This document shows positions 30,247-40,024 of a DNA stretch of 64,000 bases, piece after piece. The stretch is taken from positions 1-64,000 of IMG/VR virus record IMGVR_UViG_3300028844_003967. One strand, written 5' to 3'. Made by a program: the position numbers and the translations under genes. Each line of letters starts with the position of its first letter. Position 1 is the stretch's first letter. Source of the DNA: a virus. The notes under the pieces were generated by a model. The model did not search any database, had not been told where the DNA came from, and was given only the letters and a program-made list of their open reading frames with translations.

Positions 30247-30789
30247 ATGTTTAACGAGCTTATTGAAATAGATAAAGAAGGTAATGTATTTATTCAAGAT
30301 GATTCTATTGCCTTAATGCCAAAACTATGGGCTGTCTATAAAGACAAGTATGGTGGAAGTAAAATGGTAAGATGGATTGTGTCAATGGATGATTACAAGT
30401 CTCCATTTCGTAGATTACCTGAAGAAGAACGTTCTGAAAGATTGACAATGAATATATTTGGAAAGAGAACATTAAGAAGAACTACTGAAAAACTTGTTAC
30501 AGAAGCAAGGCACGAATATAAAATGTTACAGTTTGACCCTATGGTTGATCAGTACAATGCAATGAGTGAGCAAATGTTTCTTATGACTCAAGTATTTAAG
30601 TCTATGAAACCTTCTAAAGATAATTTAGCTGATTTAAATGATATGCAAGTAAAAATGCAAAAAGCAGCAGAAGCACGAGAGAAGCTTAAAACAATGATTA
30701 TTAAAGACCAAGATTCTGATTCTAAAATTAAAGGTACAGGTTCAGATGATTTCTCAATATTTGAAAACGAACAAAGATTAGAAGATTGA
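30247..30789 (+). CDS. putative small terminase subunit
   Basis: The 180-residue helical protein lies immediately upstream of TerL, and its TGA overlaps the TerL TTG start. It has a long probable coiled coil (about 95-150), as in TerS oligomerisation domains. No clear helix-turn-helix is visible, and crAss-like phages have no well-established TerS. The call rests on position and shape. Confidence 0.4.
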   Translation: MFNELIEIDKEGNVFIQDDSIALMPKLWAVYKDKYGGSKMVRWIVSMDDYKSPFRRLPEEERSERLTMNIFGKRTLRRTTEKLVTEARHEYKMLQFDPMVDQYNAMSEQMFLMTQVFKSMKPSKDNLADLNDMQVKMQKAAEAREKLKTMIIKDQDSDSKIKGTGSDDFSIFENEQRLED

Positions 30790-32741
30790 TATCAGCACAA
30801 AAATATTCGCCAGTACTATTTGATAAAAGTATTAATAAGTTTGAAAGCTTTAGAACAGATAGTATAGAGTATTCACAATTTTGGAGAACTCAAAAGGATA
30901 GAATATTAAATGGCTACAAACCCAATGGAGGTGTTTGGATTCCGGGTAATTATTATTTCTATTTAAACTTTTCTAAAATACATGGATTAAACCCAGGTGC
31001 AAAACGTAAAAGCATGATATCTCCATTGTATCGTGACCAAGACCACGAGTACTATCAGGAAGTTCATGAAGCTAAAGAAAACGGTAGAGGAATTATTGTT
31101 TTAAAAGCAAGGCGTAAGGGGTTTTCTTTCATGAATGCCAATATACTTCTGCATGAATGGACTTGCTTTCCTCATTCTGAAAATGGATTAGGAGCGCAGA
31201 AAGAAGATTACGTACAAGATTTTAGAAAAAAGATGTTACTATCGTATAACGAGCTACCACCTCAGTTTAGAAATAAGATACTTCACAACAATGAGGAAAT
31301 CTTTATGTCTGGATATAAAGAAAAGGAGAATGGTATATGGATGGAGAGAGGAACTAAGTCTATGATTCACTTTAGGGTAATGGAAAAGCCAAATGCTTTT
31401 AGGGGTACTTCACTTAACTTTATGGTATTTGAAGAAGCTGGTGAGTTTTTAAAGCTTAAACGTTCTTTTGAATCTTCTGAAGATTGTTTTAAAGAAGGTG
31501 ATGTATTTTTTGGTACACCTATTATTGGTGGAACTTCTAACAACATGGAGATTGAGAGTGATGATTATATGGAAATGTTTTATAATGCTGAACGATATAA
31601 TCTAAAACCTGTATTTATTAAAGCTTCTAAAGTCTTTGGTAGTTTCTTTGATATGAGTACCGGCAAGTCTGATGTTAAAGGTGCTGAAGAATATGTAATG
31701 GCTGAAGCTCAGCGTAGGAAAGAATCAGGTGATTTACAAACTTACTATTCTTACTTACAAGAAAATCCTTTAGAAGTAGAACATGCTTTCTTTAAGTCTG
31801 GTGCTACTCCATTTGATTTAAATAAAATCAATACTCAGATAGGCAATATCATGACTAATAAGAATTTTGATATTGTTAAAAAGGGAAGATTAGATTGGCC
31901 GAAAAATAAGGATGGTAAAACTGTATTTGGAGGAAAGCCAATATGGGTAGATGATGATGGTAGCTTAGATGCTAATGACATAAATAAAGAAATGTTTCCG
32001 TTTGAGATGATTGAAAGACCATTAGATGGAATTAAAAATGCTCATGTTGCTGCAGTCGATCCTTATCATATTGATGATGAGTTAGAAGAAATGAAGAAAG
32101 GTGGTAAGGTAGATAATAAGTCTAAAGGTTCAATGTGTGTATATAGAAGGTTTGTCGATACTAATACTGTATGTGAACTACCAGTTGCATTTTATACAGA
32201 CAGACCTTATTCAAAAGAAGCTTTTTATGAGAACTGTTTAAAGATGTGTATTTATTATGATTCAAGAATATTAGTTGAATACAATGATGATGGTTTTTTA
32301 AAGTACTTTATTAAGAATAAAATGCAGAGATATCTAAAAGAACGACCACGTTCTGCTGATTCTCCAAATAGTAAAGCTACTAACAAGTATGGGGTACATA
32401 TGAAATCATTTCAAAAGAAACTACTTACAGAGCTTGTAGATGAATATGTTAAAAAACATCATGAAGATATTTACTTCTTGAAACTTTTAAATGAACTTGC
32501 AGTATATGGTAAACAAAACACAGATAGGGTAATGTCTTTTGGTATGGCTCTTATTCATTCTATGGATGCTGAAAGAAAGGTTTACGATGAAAAAGAAGAT
32601 GAAGAAGCAGAAAAAATGTTTATTCCTCATTTTGGTAGAAAAAACGATGGCACTATAGTGTCTATTCATAGAGATACGGACGGTAACTTGCAGAAGTCAA
32701 GAAGAAGTCCTAATTTTGATTACGATTTTAGTGATGATTAA
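30786..32741 (+). CDS. terL: terminase large subunit
   Basis: The start is TTG 30786 in a TTGA overlap; no ATG is usable near the N-terminus. The ATPase motor shows KARRKGFS (107-114, Walker A-like) and NFMVFEEAGE (211-220, Walker B with catalytic Glu). The RNase H-like nuclease begins with VAAVDPYH around Asp425, followed by ILVEYNDDG. At 651 residues it is near the usual size. It translocates and cuts DNA at the portal. The gene order that follows is that of crAss-like phages. Confidence 0.9.
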   Translation: MISAQKYSPVLFDKSINKFESFRTDSIEYSQFWRTQKDRILNGYKPNGGVWIPGNYYFYLNFSKIHGLNPGAKRKSMISPLYRDQDHEYYQEVHEAKENGRGIIVLKARRKGFSFMNANILLHEWTCFPHSENGLGAQKEDYVQDFRKKMLLSYNELPPQFRNKILHNNEEIFMSGYKEKENGIWMERGTKSMIHFRVMEKPNAFRGTSLNFMVFEEAGEFLKLKRSFESSEDCFKEGDVFFGTPIIGGTSNNMEIESDDYMEMFYNAERYNLKPVFIKASKVFGSFFDMSTGKSDVKGAEEYVMAEAQRRKESGDLQTYYSYLQENPLEVEHAFFKSGATPFDLNKINTQIGNIMTNKNFDIVKKGRLDWPKNKDGKTVFGGKPIWVDDDGSLDANDINKEMFPFEMIERPLDGIKNAHVAAVDPYHIDDELEEMKKGGKVDNKSKGSMCVYRRFVDTNTVCELPVAFYTDRPYSKEAFYENCLKMCIYYDSRILVEYNDDGFLKYFIKNKMQRYLKERPRSADSPNSKATNKYGVHMKSFQKKLLTELVDEYVKKHHEDIYFLKLLNELAVYGKQNTDRVMSFGMALIHSMDAERKVYDEKEDEEAEKMFIPHFGRKNDGTIVSIHRDTDGNLQKSRRSPNFDYDFSDD

Positions 32742-32754
32742 ATTATATTAATAT

Positions 32755-34953
32755 ATGGAGTTTCCAAGACAGAATATTCCCGAATCTCAAAAAGATGAGG
32801 AATGGCACATGAATACAGTTGATGCTATTATTTCACAAAGCAGACAGAATACGAGATACTTGTCAACAAGAAAAAATGACCACGAGAATTATCTAATTGT
32901 AAATGGAGACTTTGATAACAAGCAGTTTGAGTATGTTACTGACATGTATGGTATTACAGCTCCTGCAAGATTAGTAAATTATCCAATTATACTTCCTAAA
33001 CTTGATTTACTTGCTGGTGAATTAATATCACAACCATTACAATACACTGTAAATGTAGTAAACAGAAATGCTATTCGTAGAAAAAACGAAAAGCGAACTC
33101 AGATTGCAGCTGAAGTTATACTCAAGCCTATTCGTAGAGAAATAGAAAAAGTAATAGGTATGCCTCTTCCAGATGAAGATTTAGGTGCTGAAATTCCTGA
33201 AGATGTAGATGCTTATACTAAAATGAACTTTCGTGACCATGTAGAAGAAATGGTTTATACGGGTCTTTCGTATTGCTCACAAAAATGGGGATTAGACCAA
33301 GTGTTTAAAAGAGGATTTTATGATTTAGGAATTACCGGTAAAGAGTTTTACAGAGTAATGTTAAAAAATGGTGATCCTTATGTAGAGCGTTGTGACCCAA
33401 GGTCAATGCTTTATGATATAGATTCAGATAAAGAAAATATTAAAGATTCTAAATATGCTGGTGTAGATAATTGGTACACAGTTAATGAAATACTTGATAC
33501 TTACAATCTTTACTTAAATAAAGAGCAAATTAATGAGATTGAAGAATTAGAACAACAAGATACTGCTTGGTATCAGGAACAAAACTCTCAATACGATAAT
33601 TATACTTTTGCTAATGGAGAGTCAATGAAGGTTCGTGTAGTTGATGTTCAATGGCGTTCATTTAGGTCTGTTAAATATAAAGTATCTCCAAATAAATATG
33701 ACCCTTCTATTGATTATCATAAAAGAGTTAAAGATAATTATAAAGCTAAAAAAGGAGAGAAGATTGTTACTAAAGTAACTAATGATGTTCGACAAGCTGT
33801 TAAAATTGGTCATAATATTCTTATTAAATGGGGTAGGAAGCCTAATCAAATAAGATACGAAGAAAATTATTCTAATACTTCATTAGATTTCTTTGGTGCA
33901 ATTAGAAATAACTTTAATGGACAAACATTGTCTGTAGTAGATTCTCTTAAAAATATACAAATACTTTATAACATAGTAATGTATCAAATAGAACTTGCAC
34001 TTGCAAGGTCAGGTTCTAAAGCTATTGTATATGATGTTTCTCAGAAACCTAAGAATGTACCATTAGAAGATGTAATGTATCATGCTAAAAACTCTGGTCT
34101 TATTCTTATAAATTCTCGTCAAGAAGGCATGAGTAACTTTAATCAATTTCAATCTATTGATTTTACGCTATCTCAATCAGTTGCTCAAATGACTAATTTA
34201 AAAATAATGCTTGAAGATACTGCTGATAAACTTACAGGAATATCAGCTGCTCGTGCCGGGGTAACTAAGTCAGGAGATTTAGTAGGGGTTACAGAAAGAA
34301 ATGTAATGCAGTCTACATTAATTACTGCTCCATTATTTGATTTACATTATAACCTTGTTGGAGATGTATTGCAAGGTCTATGTGCTTTAATGAAGCCAGC
34401 ATGGGGAATGGAAGGTCGTATGGCTAATATATTTGGAGATATGGGTATGCAAACCTTTAAAATTGACAAATCTATTGCTTTGGACGAGTATGGTATCTTT
34501 GTTGAGAATAGTGGTAGAGAAGTTCAACGTAAACAATCTATGTTGGCTTTAATGGATAGATATGCTTCGTCAGGTAACTTAGATCCTATGGCTGCAATTA
34601 AAGCTGTAAATGCAGACAATGCTACTGAAGTAGAATCAGTATTAGTTCAAGGTCTTGAAGCAGTTCAAGCTGCATCTCTTGATATGGAACAACAGCAAAT
34701 GGCTTTACAAGAACAGACTAATCAAATAAATGCTGAGAAAACTGCTGTTTCTGTTAAAGTTGCTCAAATTAAAGCTGAAGCTGATATTGAAGTTCAGAGA
34801 ATGAAAAATGAAGCAGATGGTATAATTGGTGATGCTGAACGTCAGCATAAAGAAGATATGCAAGGTGCTGAAAGAAAGGCTAAATTAGATGAAGCTATGT
34901 TAATGGCTTCTGGTGAAGAAATGCAAGAAAACAATGAAGCATCTGAAATGTAA
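32755..34953 (+). CDS. portal protein
   Basis: The 732-residue protein directly follows TerL and has the size and layout of crAss-like portals. There is a helical N-terminal wing, a stem-clip region near residues 390-480, and a long C-terminal coiled coil rich in Glu, Gln and Lys (about 620-720) that would form the barrel. The segment RSGSKAIVYDVSQKP is typical of the family as I know it. It forms the dodecameric packaging ring. Confidence 0.8.
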   Translation: MEFPRQNIPESQKDEEWHMNTVDAIISQSRQNTRYLSTRKNDHENYLIVNGDFDNKQFEYVTDMYGITAPARLVNYPIILPKLDLLAGELISQPLQYTVNVVNRNAIRRKNEKRTQIAAEVILKPIRREIEKVIGMPLPDEDLGAEIPEDVDAYTKMNFRDHVEEMVYTGLSYCSQKWGLDQVFKRGFYDLGITGKEFYRVMLKNGDPYVERCDPRSMLYDIDSDKENIKDSKYAGVDNWYTVNEILDTYNLYLNKEQINEIEELEQQDTAWYQEQNSQYDNYTFANGESMKVRVVDVQWRSFRSVKYKVSPNKYDPSIDYHKRVKDNYKAKKGEKIVTKVTNDVRQAVKIGHNILIKWGRKPNQIRYEENYSNTSLDFFGAIRNNFNGQTLSVVDSLKNIQILYNIVMYQIELALARSGSKAIVYDVSQKPKNVPLEDVMYHAKNSGLILINSRQEGMSNFNQFQSIDFTLSQSVAQMTNLKIMLEDTADKLTGISAARAGVTKSGDLVGVTERNVMQSTLITAPLFDLHYNLVGDVLQGLCALMKPAWGMEGRMANIFGDMGMQTFKIDKSIALDEYGIFVENSGREVQRKQSMLALMDRYASSGNLDPMAAIKAVNADNATEVESVLVQGLEAVQAASLDMEQQQMALQEQTNQINAEKTAVSVKVAQIKAEADIEVQRMKNEADGIIGDAERQHKEDMQGAERKAKLDEAMLMASGEEMQENNEASEM

Positions 34954-34972
34954 TAAAAAATTTATATATTTG
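34942..34972 (+). promoter_or_regulatory. Bacteroidota-type promoter before the scaffold-like gene
   Basis: TCTG (34942-34945), a 19-base spacer and TATATTTG (34965-34972) match the TTTG / TAnnTTTG layout with one mismatch in the -33 box. Transcription would start about 20 bases before the ATG at 34998, raising expression of the scaffold-like and capsid genes. Confidence 0.55.
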
Positions 34973-34997
34973 TATTAAACATAATACCATATAAGAT

Positions 34998-36119
34998 ATG
35001 TCAGAAGAAGTAAAAGATGGTGATGTAAGTGGTGAAACAAAAGAGTTTGACCCAAGTGCATTCGGTAGTGGGATAGTTGAAACAGTAGAAAATAATACTG
35101 AAGAAACTCCTGAAATTGCAACAAATGAATCGTCAGAAGATTCATCTAAAGTAACAAATAGTGAAGATAATGATGATGAATCATTTGATTGGTCTAATAG
35201 TTATAAAGATGATAATACTGATAATACTGAAGAAGAAAAAAGTGAGGTAGAAGATTCAAGTGCTAATGAAAATAATGACAATACAGAAACAGAAGTATTG
35301 TCAGAAAATAATAATACAGATGCGGATAAGGATATAGAAAAAACTCCTTCTGTGTTTGATGGTTCTTTGACAGATGAACACTTTTCTGCATTTGCAGATG
35401 AGTTAGGAATAAAAGCTACAAGTATGACAGAGCTTAAAGATGCTATGTTAAAACTTGAAGAAGATAACAAAAGACTTCAACAAAATGCAGGAAGTAATGT
35501 AACTAATAAGAAAATTGATTCGTTACAAGGTTATCTAAAATTAGATGACAAAGAATTGTTACAAAAAGATTTAGAGGCTCAGGGCTTTAAAGGAGATCAA
35601 CTCCAAGAAGCAATAGATACTCTACAAGATAATGGGATGCTCAAAGTAGAAGCTACTAAAGTTCGTAATGCGATAAATGGTAGTATTGAAAATGAACGTT
35701 CTGCAATAACACAAGGTGCTCGTGACGAAGATGCAAAGCAACTAAAGGAACGAGAAGAAAGTGTTAAAGCTCTAAATACTTATATATCTAATCAAACAGA
35801 AATGTTTGGTTTTAAGATGGCTAAGGATGAAGAAACACTTGTAAAGGTTAGAGATAGCCATCACAAGTATATTACAAGTGGTAATTTTTTAAAAGATATT
35901 ACCAAAAATAATGAAAGTTTAGCGGAAAGCGCTTGGCTGTGGAAGAATCGAGAAACACTGCTAAAAGCTGCCCGTAACGGAGGGTTACAACAAGGACGTT
36001 CTGAAATTTTAAATGATTTGCACAATCCAGATACCGACAAAGGTAAAGGATTTGTTAGCCCTGACGGTAAGGGTGAATTTAATGTAAGTCAATTTAGAGG
36101 TTCAGCGAATAAGAAATAA
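34998..36119 (+). CDS. putative scaffolding protein
   Basis: The 373-residue protein lies between portal and capsid. Its N-terminal 120 residues are extremely acidic and disordered (Glu, Asp, Asn, Ser), followed by coiled-coil stretches (about 135-260) and a basic C-terminus. This is the usual composition of phage scaffolds that guide capsid assembly and leave. The acidic N-terminus with FDPSAFGSG occurs in Bacteroidota phages. A promoter precedes it. Confidence 0.65.
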   Translation: MSEEVKDGDVSGETKEFDPSAFGSGIVETVENNTEETPEIATNESSEDSSKVTNSEDNDDESFDWSNSYKDDNTDNTEEEKSEVEDSSANENNDNTETEVLSENNNTDADKDIEKTPSVFDGSLTDEHFSAFADELGIKATSMTELKDAMLKLEEDNKRLQQNAGSNVTNKKIDSLQGYLKLDDKELLQKDLEAQGFKGDQLQEAIDTLQDNGMLKVEATKVRNAINGSIENERSAITQGARDEDAKQLKEREESVKALNTYISNQTEMFGFKMAKDEETLVKVRDSHHKYITSGNFLKDITKNNESLAESAWLWKNRETLLKAARNGGLQQGRSEILNDLHNPDTDKGKGFVSPDGKGEFNVSQFRGSANKK

Positions 36120-36147
36120 AAATGTTGTATAATTTAAAATTAGAAAA

Positions 36148-37521
36148 ATGAAATACCATTCAGGTACATATGGTAAGGAAACCATCGAGTCTAATTCGTT
36201 AGTTGCGAATTTACTTAAATATCCAGAAATTGCTAAAACGTTAATTCGTCAATACCCACAATATTCTCTTAACTATTTTGTAGACGGTACAAGCCGATTT
36301 GCAAAAGAAGAGTTAATTGGAGAAAATGCTTTTAGATGGCCTATTATTGGACGTTTAAATCGACCATCTACATTAACTGGTGTTAGTGTTGGAACAGGAG
36401 TAGGTGTAGCTTCTTTTACATTTGAAACAGAAGAAAACTATTTAAATCCTAACGATATTGTAAGATTTAAATCAGGTAGACAAGCAATCATTATGTCAGA
36501 GCCTATTGCTTCTGCAGGTGGTTACACATTTACAGCTAAATTACAGACTAACGATTTAACATTAGCTTTATTAGCTTCTGATGTTGTTGCCGGTCTTACA
36601 GTTAATACTGCTGGTAGTGCTTTCCCTGAAGGTTCAGAAAGAGGTTACGAAAATCACGTTTACCCAGATTGGTACATCAATCACATTGGTATTAACAGAA
36701 AGTCTAAATCTATTACAGGTTCAGCTCTTACTGATATTACTTGGATTGAGAACAACGGTCAACGTCTATGGTACTTTACTGACCAAGACATGATGATGGA
36801 AGAGTTCTATTACCAAAAAGAACTTGATTCTTGGTATAGTACTTCTACTATGGATGCTAACGGAAATTCATTAGTATTTGGAAATGACGGTAAGCCTATC
36901 GTTAAAGGAGATGGTATCTTGAGACAAATTGATGCTGCCAATGTTGATACTTACAATGGTACATTAACTGAAAAAAGATTAACTGACTTCTTAGCACAAT
37001 TATCTCTTAACACAGGAGTTAAGTCTGCACATTGGTTAGTATTTACTGGAACTGGTGGTAGAGTTGCTTTTCACGAAGCTATGAAAGATTTAGTTTACCC
37101 TTCAGGTAACTTAATCTACGATGCTGAAATTGGAAAAGAGCAAGAAATAGGTGTAAACTTTACTACTTATAATGCTTTAGGTCACAGAATGACATTGGTT
37201 GAAAACCCATTGTTTGATGATCCTAACTTACATGGTAATGACATTGACCCAGTTAGTGGTTATCCTAAAGAGTCGTTCAGAATGGTATTCTTAAACTTCG
37301 GTCACACTAACGGTGTTTCTAACATTGAAAGAAAAGTGAAAGGAGCAGGTGGAATTAACAGAGGAATGATTGTTAAGTATATCGCTGGTATGGTTGACCC
37401 ATTTGACCAAAAATCAATGAAAGCTGCAAACTCTCGTGATAGCTTCACTTGTGAAGTATTATGTGAGTCTGGAATTATTGTAAGAAACCCATTGTCTTGT
37501 GGACAGTTGGTATTTGCATAA
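36148..37521 (+). CDS. major capsid protein
   Basis: The 457-residue protein follows the scaffold-like gene, as MCP genes do, and has the size of crAss-like capsid proteins with the HK97 fold. It is highly balanced in composition and uses more C- and T-ending codons than neighbours (for example AAC, TTC, TAC), consistent with a strongly expressed gene. The segment ENGAFRWPIIG-like start and C-terminal CEVLCESGIIVRNPLSC suggest a compact fold. The call relies on context, length and codon use. Confidence 0.75.
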   Translation: MKYHSGTYGKETIESNSLVANLLKYPEIAKTLIRQYPQYSLNYFVDGTSRFAKEELIGENAFRWPIIGRLNRPSTLTGVSVGTGVGVASFTFETEENYLNPNDIVRFKSGRQAIIMSEPIASAGGYTFTAKLQTNDLTLALLASDVVAGLTVNTAGSAFPEGSERGYENHVYPDWYINHIGINRKSKSITGSALTDITWIENNGQRLWYFTDQDMMMEEFYYQKELDSWYSTSTMDANGNSLVFGNDGKPIVKGDGILRQIDAANVDTYNGTLTEKRLTDFLAQLSLNTGVKSAHWLVFTGTGGRVAFHEAMKDLVYPSGNLIYDAEIGKEQEIGVNFTTYNALGHRMTLVENPLFDDPNLHGNDIDPVSGYPKESFRMVFLNFGHTNGVSNIERKVKGAGGINRGMIVKYIAGMVDPFDQKSMKAANSRDSFTCEVLCESGIIVRNPLSCGQLVFA

Positions 37522-37567
37522 TTCTAACACTGTTTTAAAATAATTGTTAATCCAATAAAAAGTAAAG

Positions 37568-38272
37568 ATGGAAAAGATAAGTAAAGCAGAAGTTAAAAGT
37601 CTATTAGTAGATGCACCAACTTCTGGATTCGCAGAAATTATATTAAAAGACCCAAAGAGAACGGGTTCAATAGTTCTTAGAGATTATCACTTAACGGATG
37701 ATGAGGGCGCACGCTCTCATCGTCCTTTTGTTGATAAAGAAGGTAATCATAGGATTATAAAAATAACGAAGAAGAAAAAGCTTAATTTAACTTATGATAA
37801 TGATAGGTTAGAATATATGCAAGCTAAACTTCATCCTATTTTTACAGAAGGTCCAACGCCTATTCTTATTGTTGTAAACAAGGAAGAAGAGGCTAATGAT
37901 TTTATTATTGAAAAAGATTTAGAAGCTAAAGTTAATGGAGTAATTCAAAAACTTAATGGTTCTGAACTTAGAAAATTTGCTCGTGTGTTGCTTCTTAAAG
38001 TAAATGAAGGTTCTACTGATGCTGCTGTTAAAAGAGCAGTATATGAAAAAGCTGAATTAGAGCCTATAATGGTTCTTGAAGCTTGGGAAGATCCTGAAAG
38101 ACCTTTAAAGGAATTAATTAGAGCTGGTGTAACAAAGAAAGTGTTTACTTCAAAAAATGGTCGTTGGTCATGTGAAGGTGCTTTATGTGGTACATCATTT
38201 GAAACAACGCTTGAGTGGTTAAAAGAGAATGAAGATTTATTACCTAAATTACGTAAACAGATATTTAAATAA
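37568..38272 (+). CDS. conserved-position virion protein after the capsid gene
   Basis: The 234-residue protein shows an alpha/beta N-terminal half and a helical C-terminal half ending in basic residues. It lies in the slot that crAss-like phages use for head completion or auxiliary capsid proteins. The central MQAKLHPIFTEGPTPILIV and the CEGALCGTSF cysteine pair are the only distinctive motifs. I do not recognise its family. Confidence 0.55.
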   Translation: MEKISKAEVKSLLVDAPTSGFAEIILKDPKRTGSIVLRDYHLTDDEGARSHRPFVDKEGNHRIIKITKKKKLNLTYDNDRLEYMQAKLHPIFTEGPTPILIVVNKEEEANDFIIEKDLEAKVNGVIQKLNGSELRKFARVLLLKVNEGSTDAAVKRAVYEKAELEPIMVLEAWEDPERPLKELIRAGVTKKVFTSKNGRWSCEGALCGTSFETTLEWLKENEDLLPKLRKQIFK

Positions 38273-38275
38273 GAT

Positions 38276-38914
38276 ATGACTTTACTTGAGTGGCACGAAA
38301 CAGCAGATTTATTAATTGACAAAGCTGATGCACCGTATTTTAATAGTACGGAAAAAGACAGATTTTTTAATTTATCTCAAGTTGAATTTGTTGAAACTCG
38401 ATATGGTCAATTTGAATTTAATGAAAGACGTAGAAAGGAGTTAATACCTTTAGTTAGAGTATCTACTGCTGTTACAGCAAATATAATTAATCTTGATGCT
38501 ATAACTGATTTTCTTTTTATATTAAACCTAAGAGGGGTTTTTTCTGATGGTTGTGGTGGAGAAATGAATAAAAGAATATCTCCAATTAAGTTAGATACTG
38601 AAGGAGGAAATGACAATGACCCTTTTAATAGACATGATAACGGTAACCCTGGTTATACTGAATATAATAATAATACTAATAACATAGTAGAAATTAAATC
38701 AGAAACAGACCCGATTAGCATTTCAATGAAGTATTTAAAATTACCTCGTAATGTTTTTTTAGATGAAACAGTTCCGGCTAATACTATTGAGTCAGAAATG
38801 CCTCAAGGAACACATGAGGAAATTATAAATATTGCAGTTAGAAAAATGTTGTTTACAGTTCAAGATCAACTTGGTTATCAATTACAAGCAAACGAAATAA
38901 ATCAACAAGAATAA
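38276..38914 (+). CDS. putative head-tail connector / ring protein
   Basis: The 212-residue protein starts four bases after the previous stop. It has a helical start (MTLLEWHETADLLIDKADAPYFNSTEKDRFFNLSQVEFVE) and a beta-rich remainder. In crAss-like phages this location codes for ring or adaptor proteins under the portal. No motif is decisive. Confidence 0.5.
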   Translation: MTLLEWHETADLLIDKADAPYFNSTEKDRFFNLSQVEFVETRYGQFEFNERRRKELIPLVRVSTAVTANIINLDAITDFLFILNLRGVFSDGCGGEMNKRISPIKLDTEGGNDNDPFNRHDNGNPGYTEYNNNTNNIVEIKSETDPISISMKYLKLPRNVFLDETVPANTIESEMPQGTHEEIINIAVRKMLFTVQDQLGYQLQANEINQQE

Positions 38915-38925
38915 CACTATAAGTT

Positions 38926-39201
38926 ATGGCAAAGAAACAAAAATACAATAGTATGGAGGACTTATCAGATATGAAAGTATCTGAATTGAAAGCTATTGCT
39001 CCAGAATTTGATGTAAAAATTTCTAAAAAAATGAGGAAAGCTGATATAATAAAAGCTATCTTTGATTCAAAGTATAATGTATTTATTGATGCTGATGCTC
39101 CTTCTAAGGCTAATTCTGTTAAGATAGAAAAACCTAAAGAAGTAAAACCAGTATTTAAAAAACTTGTTAAAGTTCATAAATACAGAAAAAACTTTCAATA
39201 G
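38926..39201 (+). CDS. SAP / Rho-N-like domain protein
   Basis: The 91-residue protein opens with MEDLSDMKVSELKAIAPEFDVKISKK-type sequence, then RKADIIKAI, a pattern close to the SAP and Rho N-terminal helix-extended-loop-helix fold, which binds DNA or RNA. A basic tail follows. In phage structural operons such proteins can be minor head or DNA-linked proteins. A small stem (GCTTGA/TCAAGC at 39212-39229) lies after it. Confidence 0.55.
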   Translation: MAKKQKYNSMEDLSDMKVSELKAIAPEFDVKISKKMRKADIIKAIFDSKYNVFIDADAPSKANSVKIEKPKEVKPVFKKLVKVHKYRKNFQ

Positions 39202-39263
39202 AATTTAACAAGCTTGAAATGACTCAAGCCTTAAATATATATAAATAAATAAAAAATAAAGAT

Positions 39264-39956
39264 ATGTCGCAAAACGCAGGACGTAATTATTTTGCACTAA
39301 TAGCTGAGGGTTATACTCCAGCATTAGCAGCAGATGGAACCATTGACCTAACGCCGGGTTACGTAGTTCCAAAAACATCATTAGTTAAGGCGCTTTTTGT
39401 TGCTCCAAACCCTGGAACAGCTGGTAATTTAGAATTTACATTTGCAGGTACTTATGTAGTTGGAGATATGATTCGATTGACTATTACTTCAAACTTGACT
39501 AATCGTCAACAATGGAGAAAGTCTTATGTTTACGAAGTTGTATCTGGAGATACAGTAACAGATATTGCAGCAGCATTTGCAGCATTAATCTCTGCTGATG
39601 ATGGAGAAAATTCTCCTTACGCATCTGCAACTAATCTTGCTGGTGTTCTTACTGTTACTCAAAAAGGTGATGATAAGAGAGGTTTGGTTGGTTATGAATA
39701 TACTGATTCAGCTGCCGGAACTATAGTTCTTGTTTCAACTTTAACAGTTTATTCAGAAGGGCAACCTGATGATTTACTAGATAAAGGTATTCCAGCTGAC
39801 CAAATCGGAACTGGTCCTTACGATACTGTTCGTATTGCTGCTAATCCAGAAGCTGCAATTCCATTTATTGATGCAGTTGGTGCAGTAGCAAAAGAAATCT
39901 ATTGGTTTGGTACTCCAGGTGAAGGAGCTCCTTTAGAAACGTTGATTAATTCATAA
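39264..39956 (+). CDS. virion protein with beta-sandwich domain
   Basis: The 230-residue protein has a segment at about 55-135 (EFTFAGTYVVGDMIRLTITSN ... YEVVSGDTVTDIAAAFAALI ... LTVTQKGD) that recurs in the protein at 41230. This looks like an Ig-like or head-fibre-type domain. A strong terminator follows it, so it closes the capsid transcription unit and may be made in high amounts. A head fibre or decoration protein is possible. Confidence 0.55.
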   Translation: MSQNAGRNYFALIAEGYTPALAADGTIDLTPGYVVPKTSLVKALFVAPNPGTAGNLEFTFAGTYVVGDMIRLTITSNLTNRQQWRKSYVYEVVSGDTVTDIAAAFAALISADDGENSPYASATNLAGVLTVTQKGDDKRGLVGYEYTDSAAGTIVLVSTLTVYSEGQPDDLLDKGIPADQIGTGPYDTVRIAANPEAAIPFIDAVGAVAKEIYWFGTPGEGAPLETLINS

Positions 39957-39980
39957 TCAATAATTAATTTTGGTTTATCA

Positions 39981-40018
39981 AAAAGGGTGATGGCAGTGTC
40001 ATCACCCTTTTTTATTTT
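39981..40018 (+). terminator. strong intrinsic terminator inside the structural operon
   Basis: AAAAGGGTGATG (39981-39992) pairs with CATCACCCTTTT (40000-40011) around a 7-base loop, followed by a T-run. It separates the capsid-related genes from the tail genes that start at 40025. Confidence 0.85.
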
Positions 40019-40024
40019 TATATT

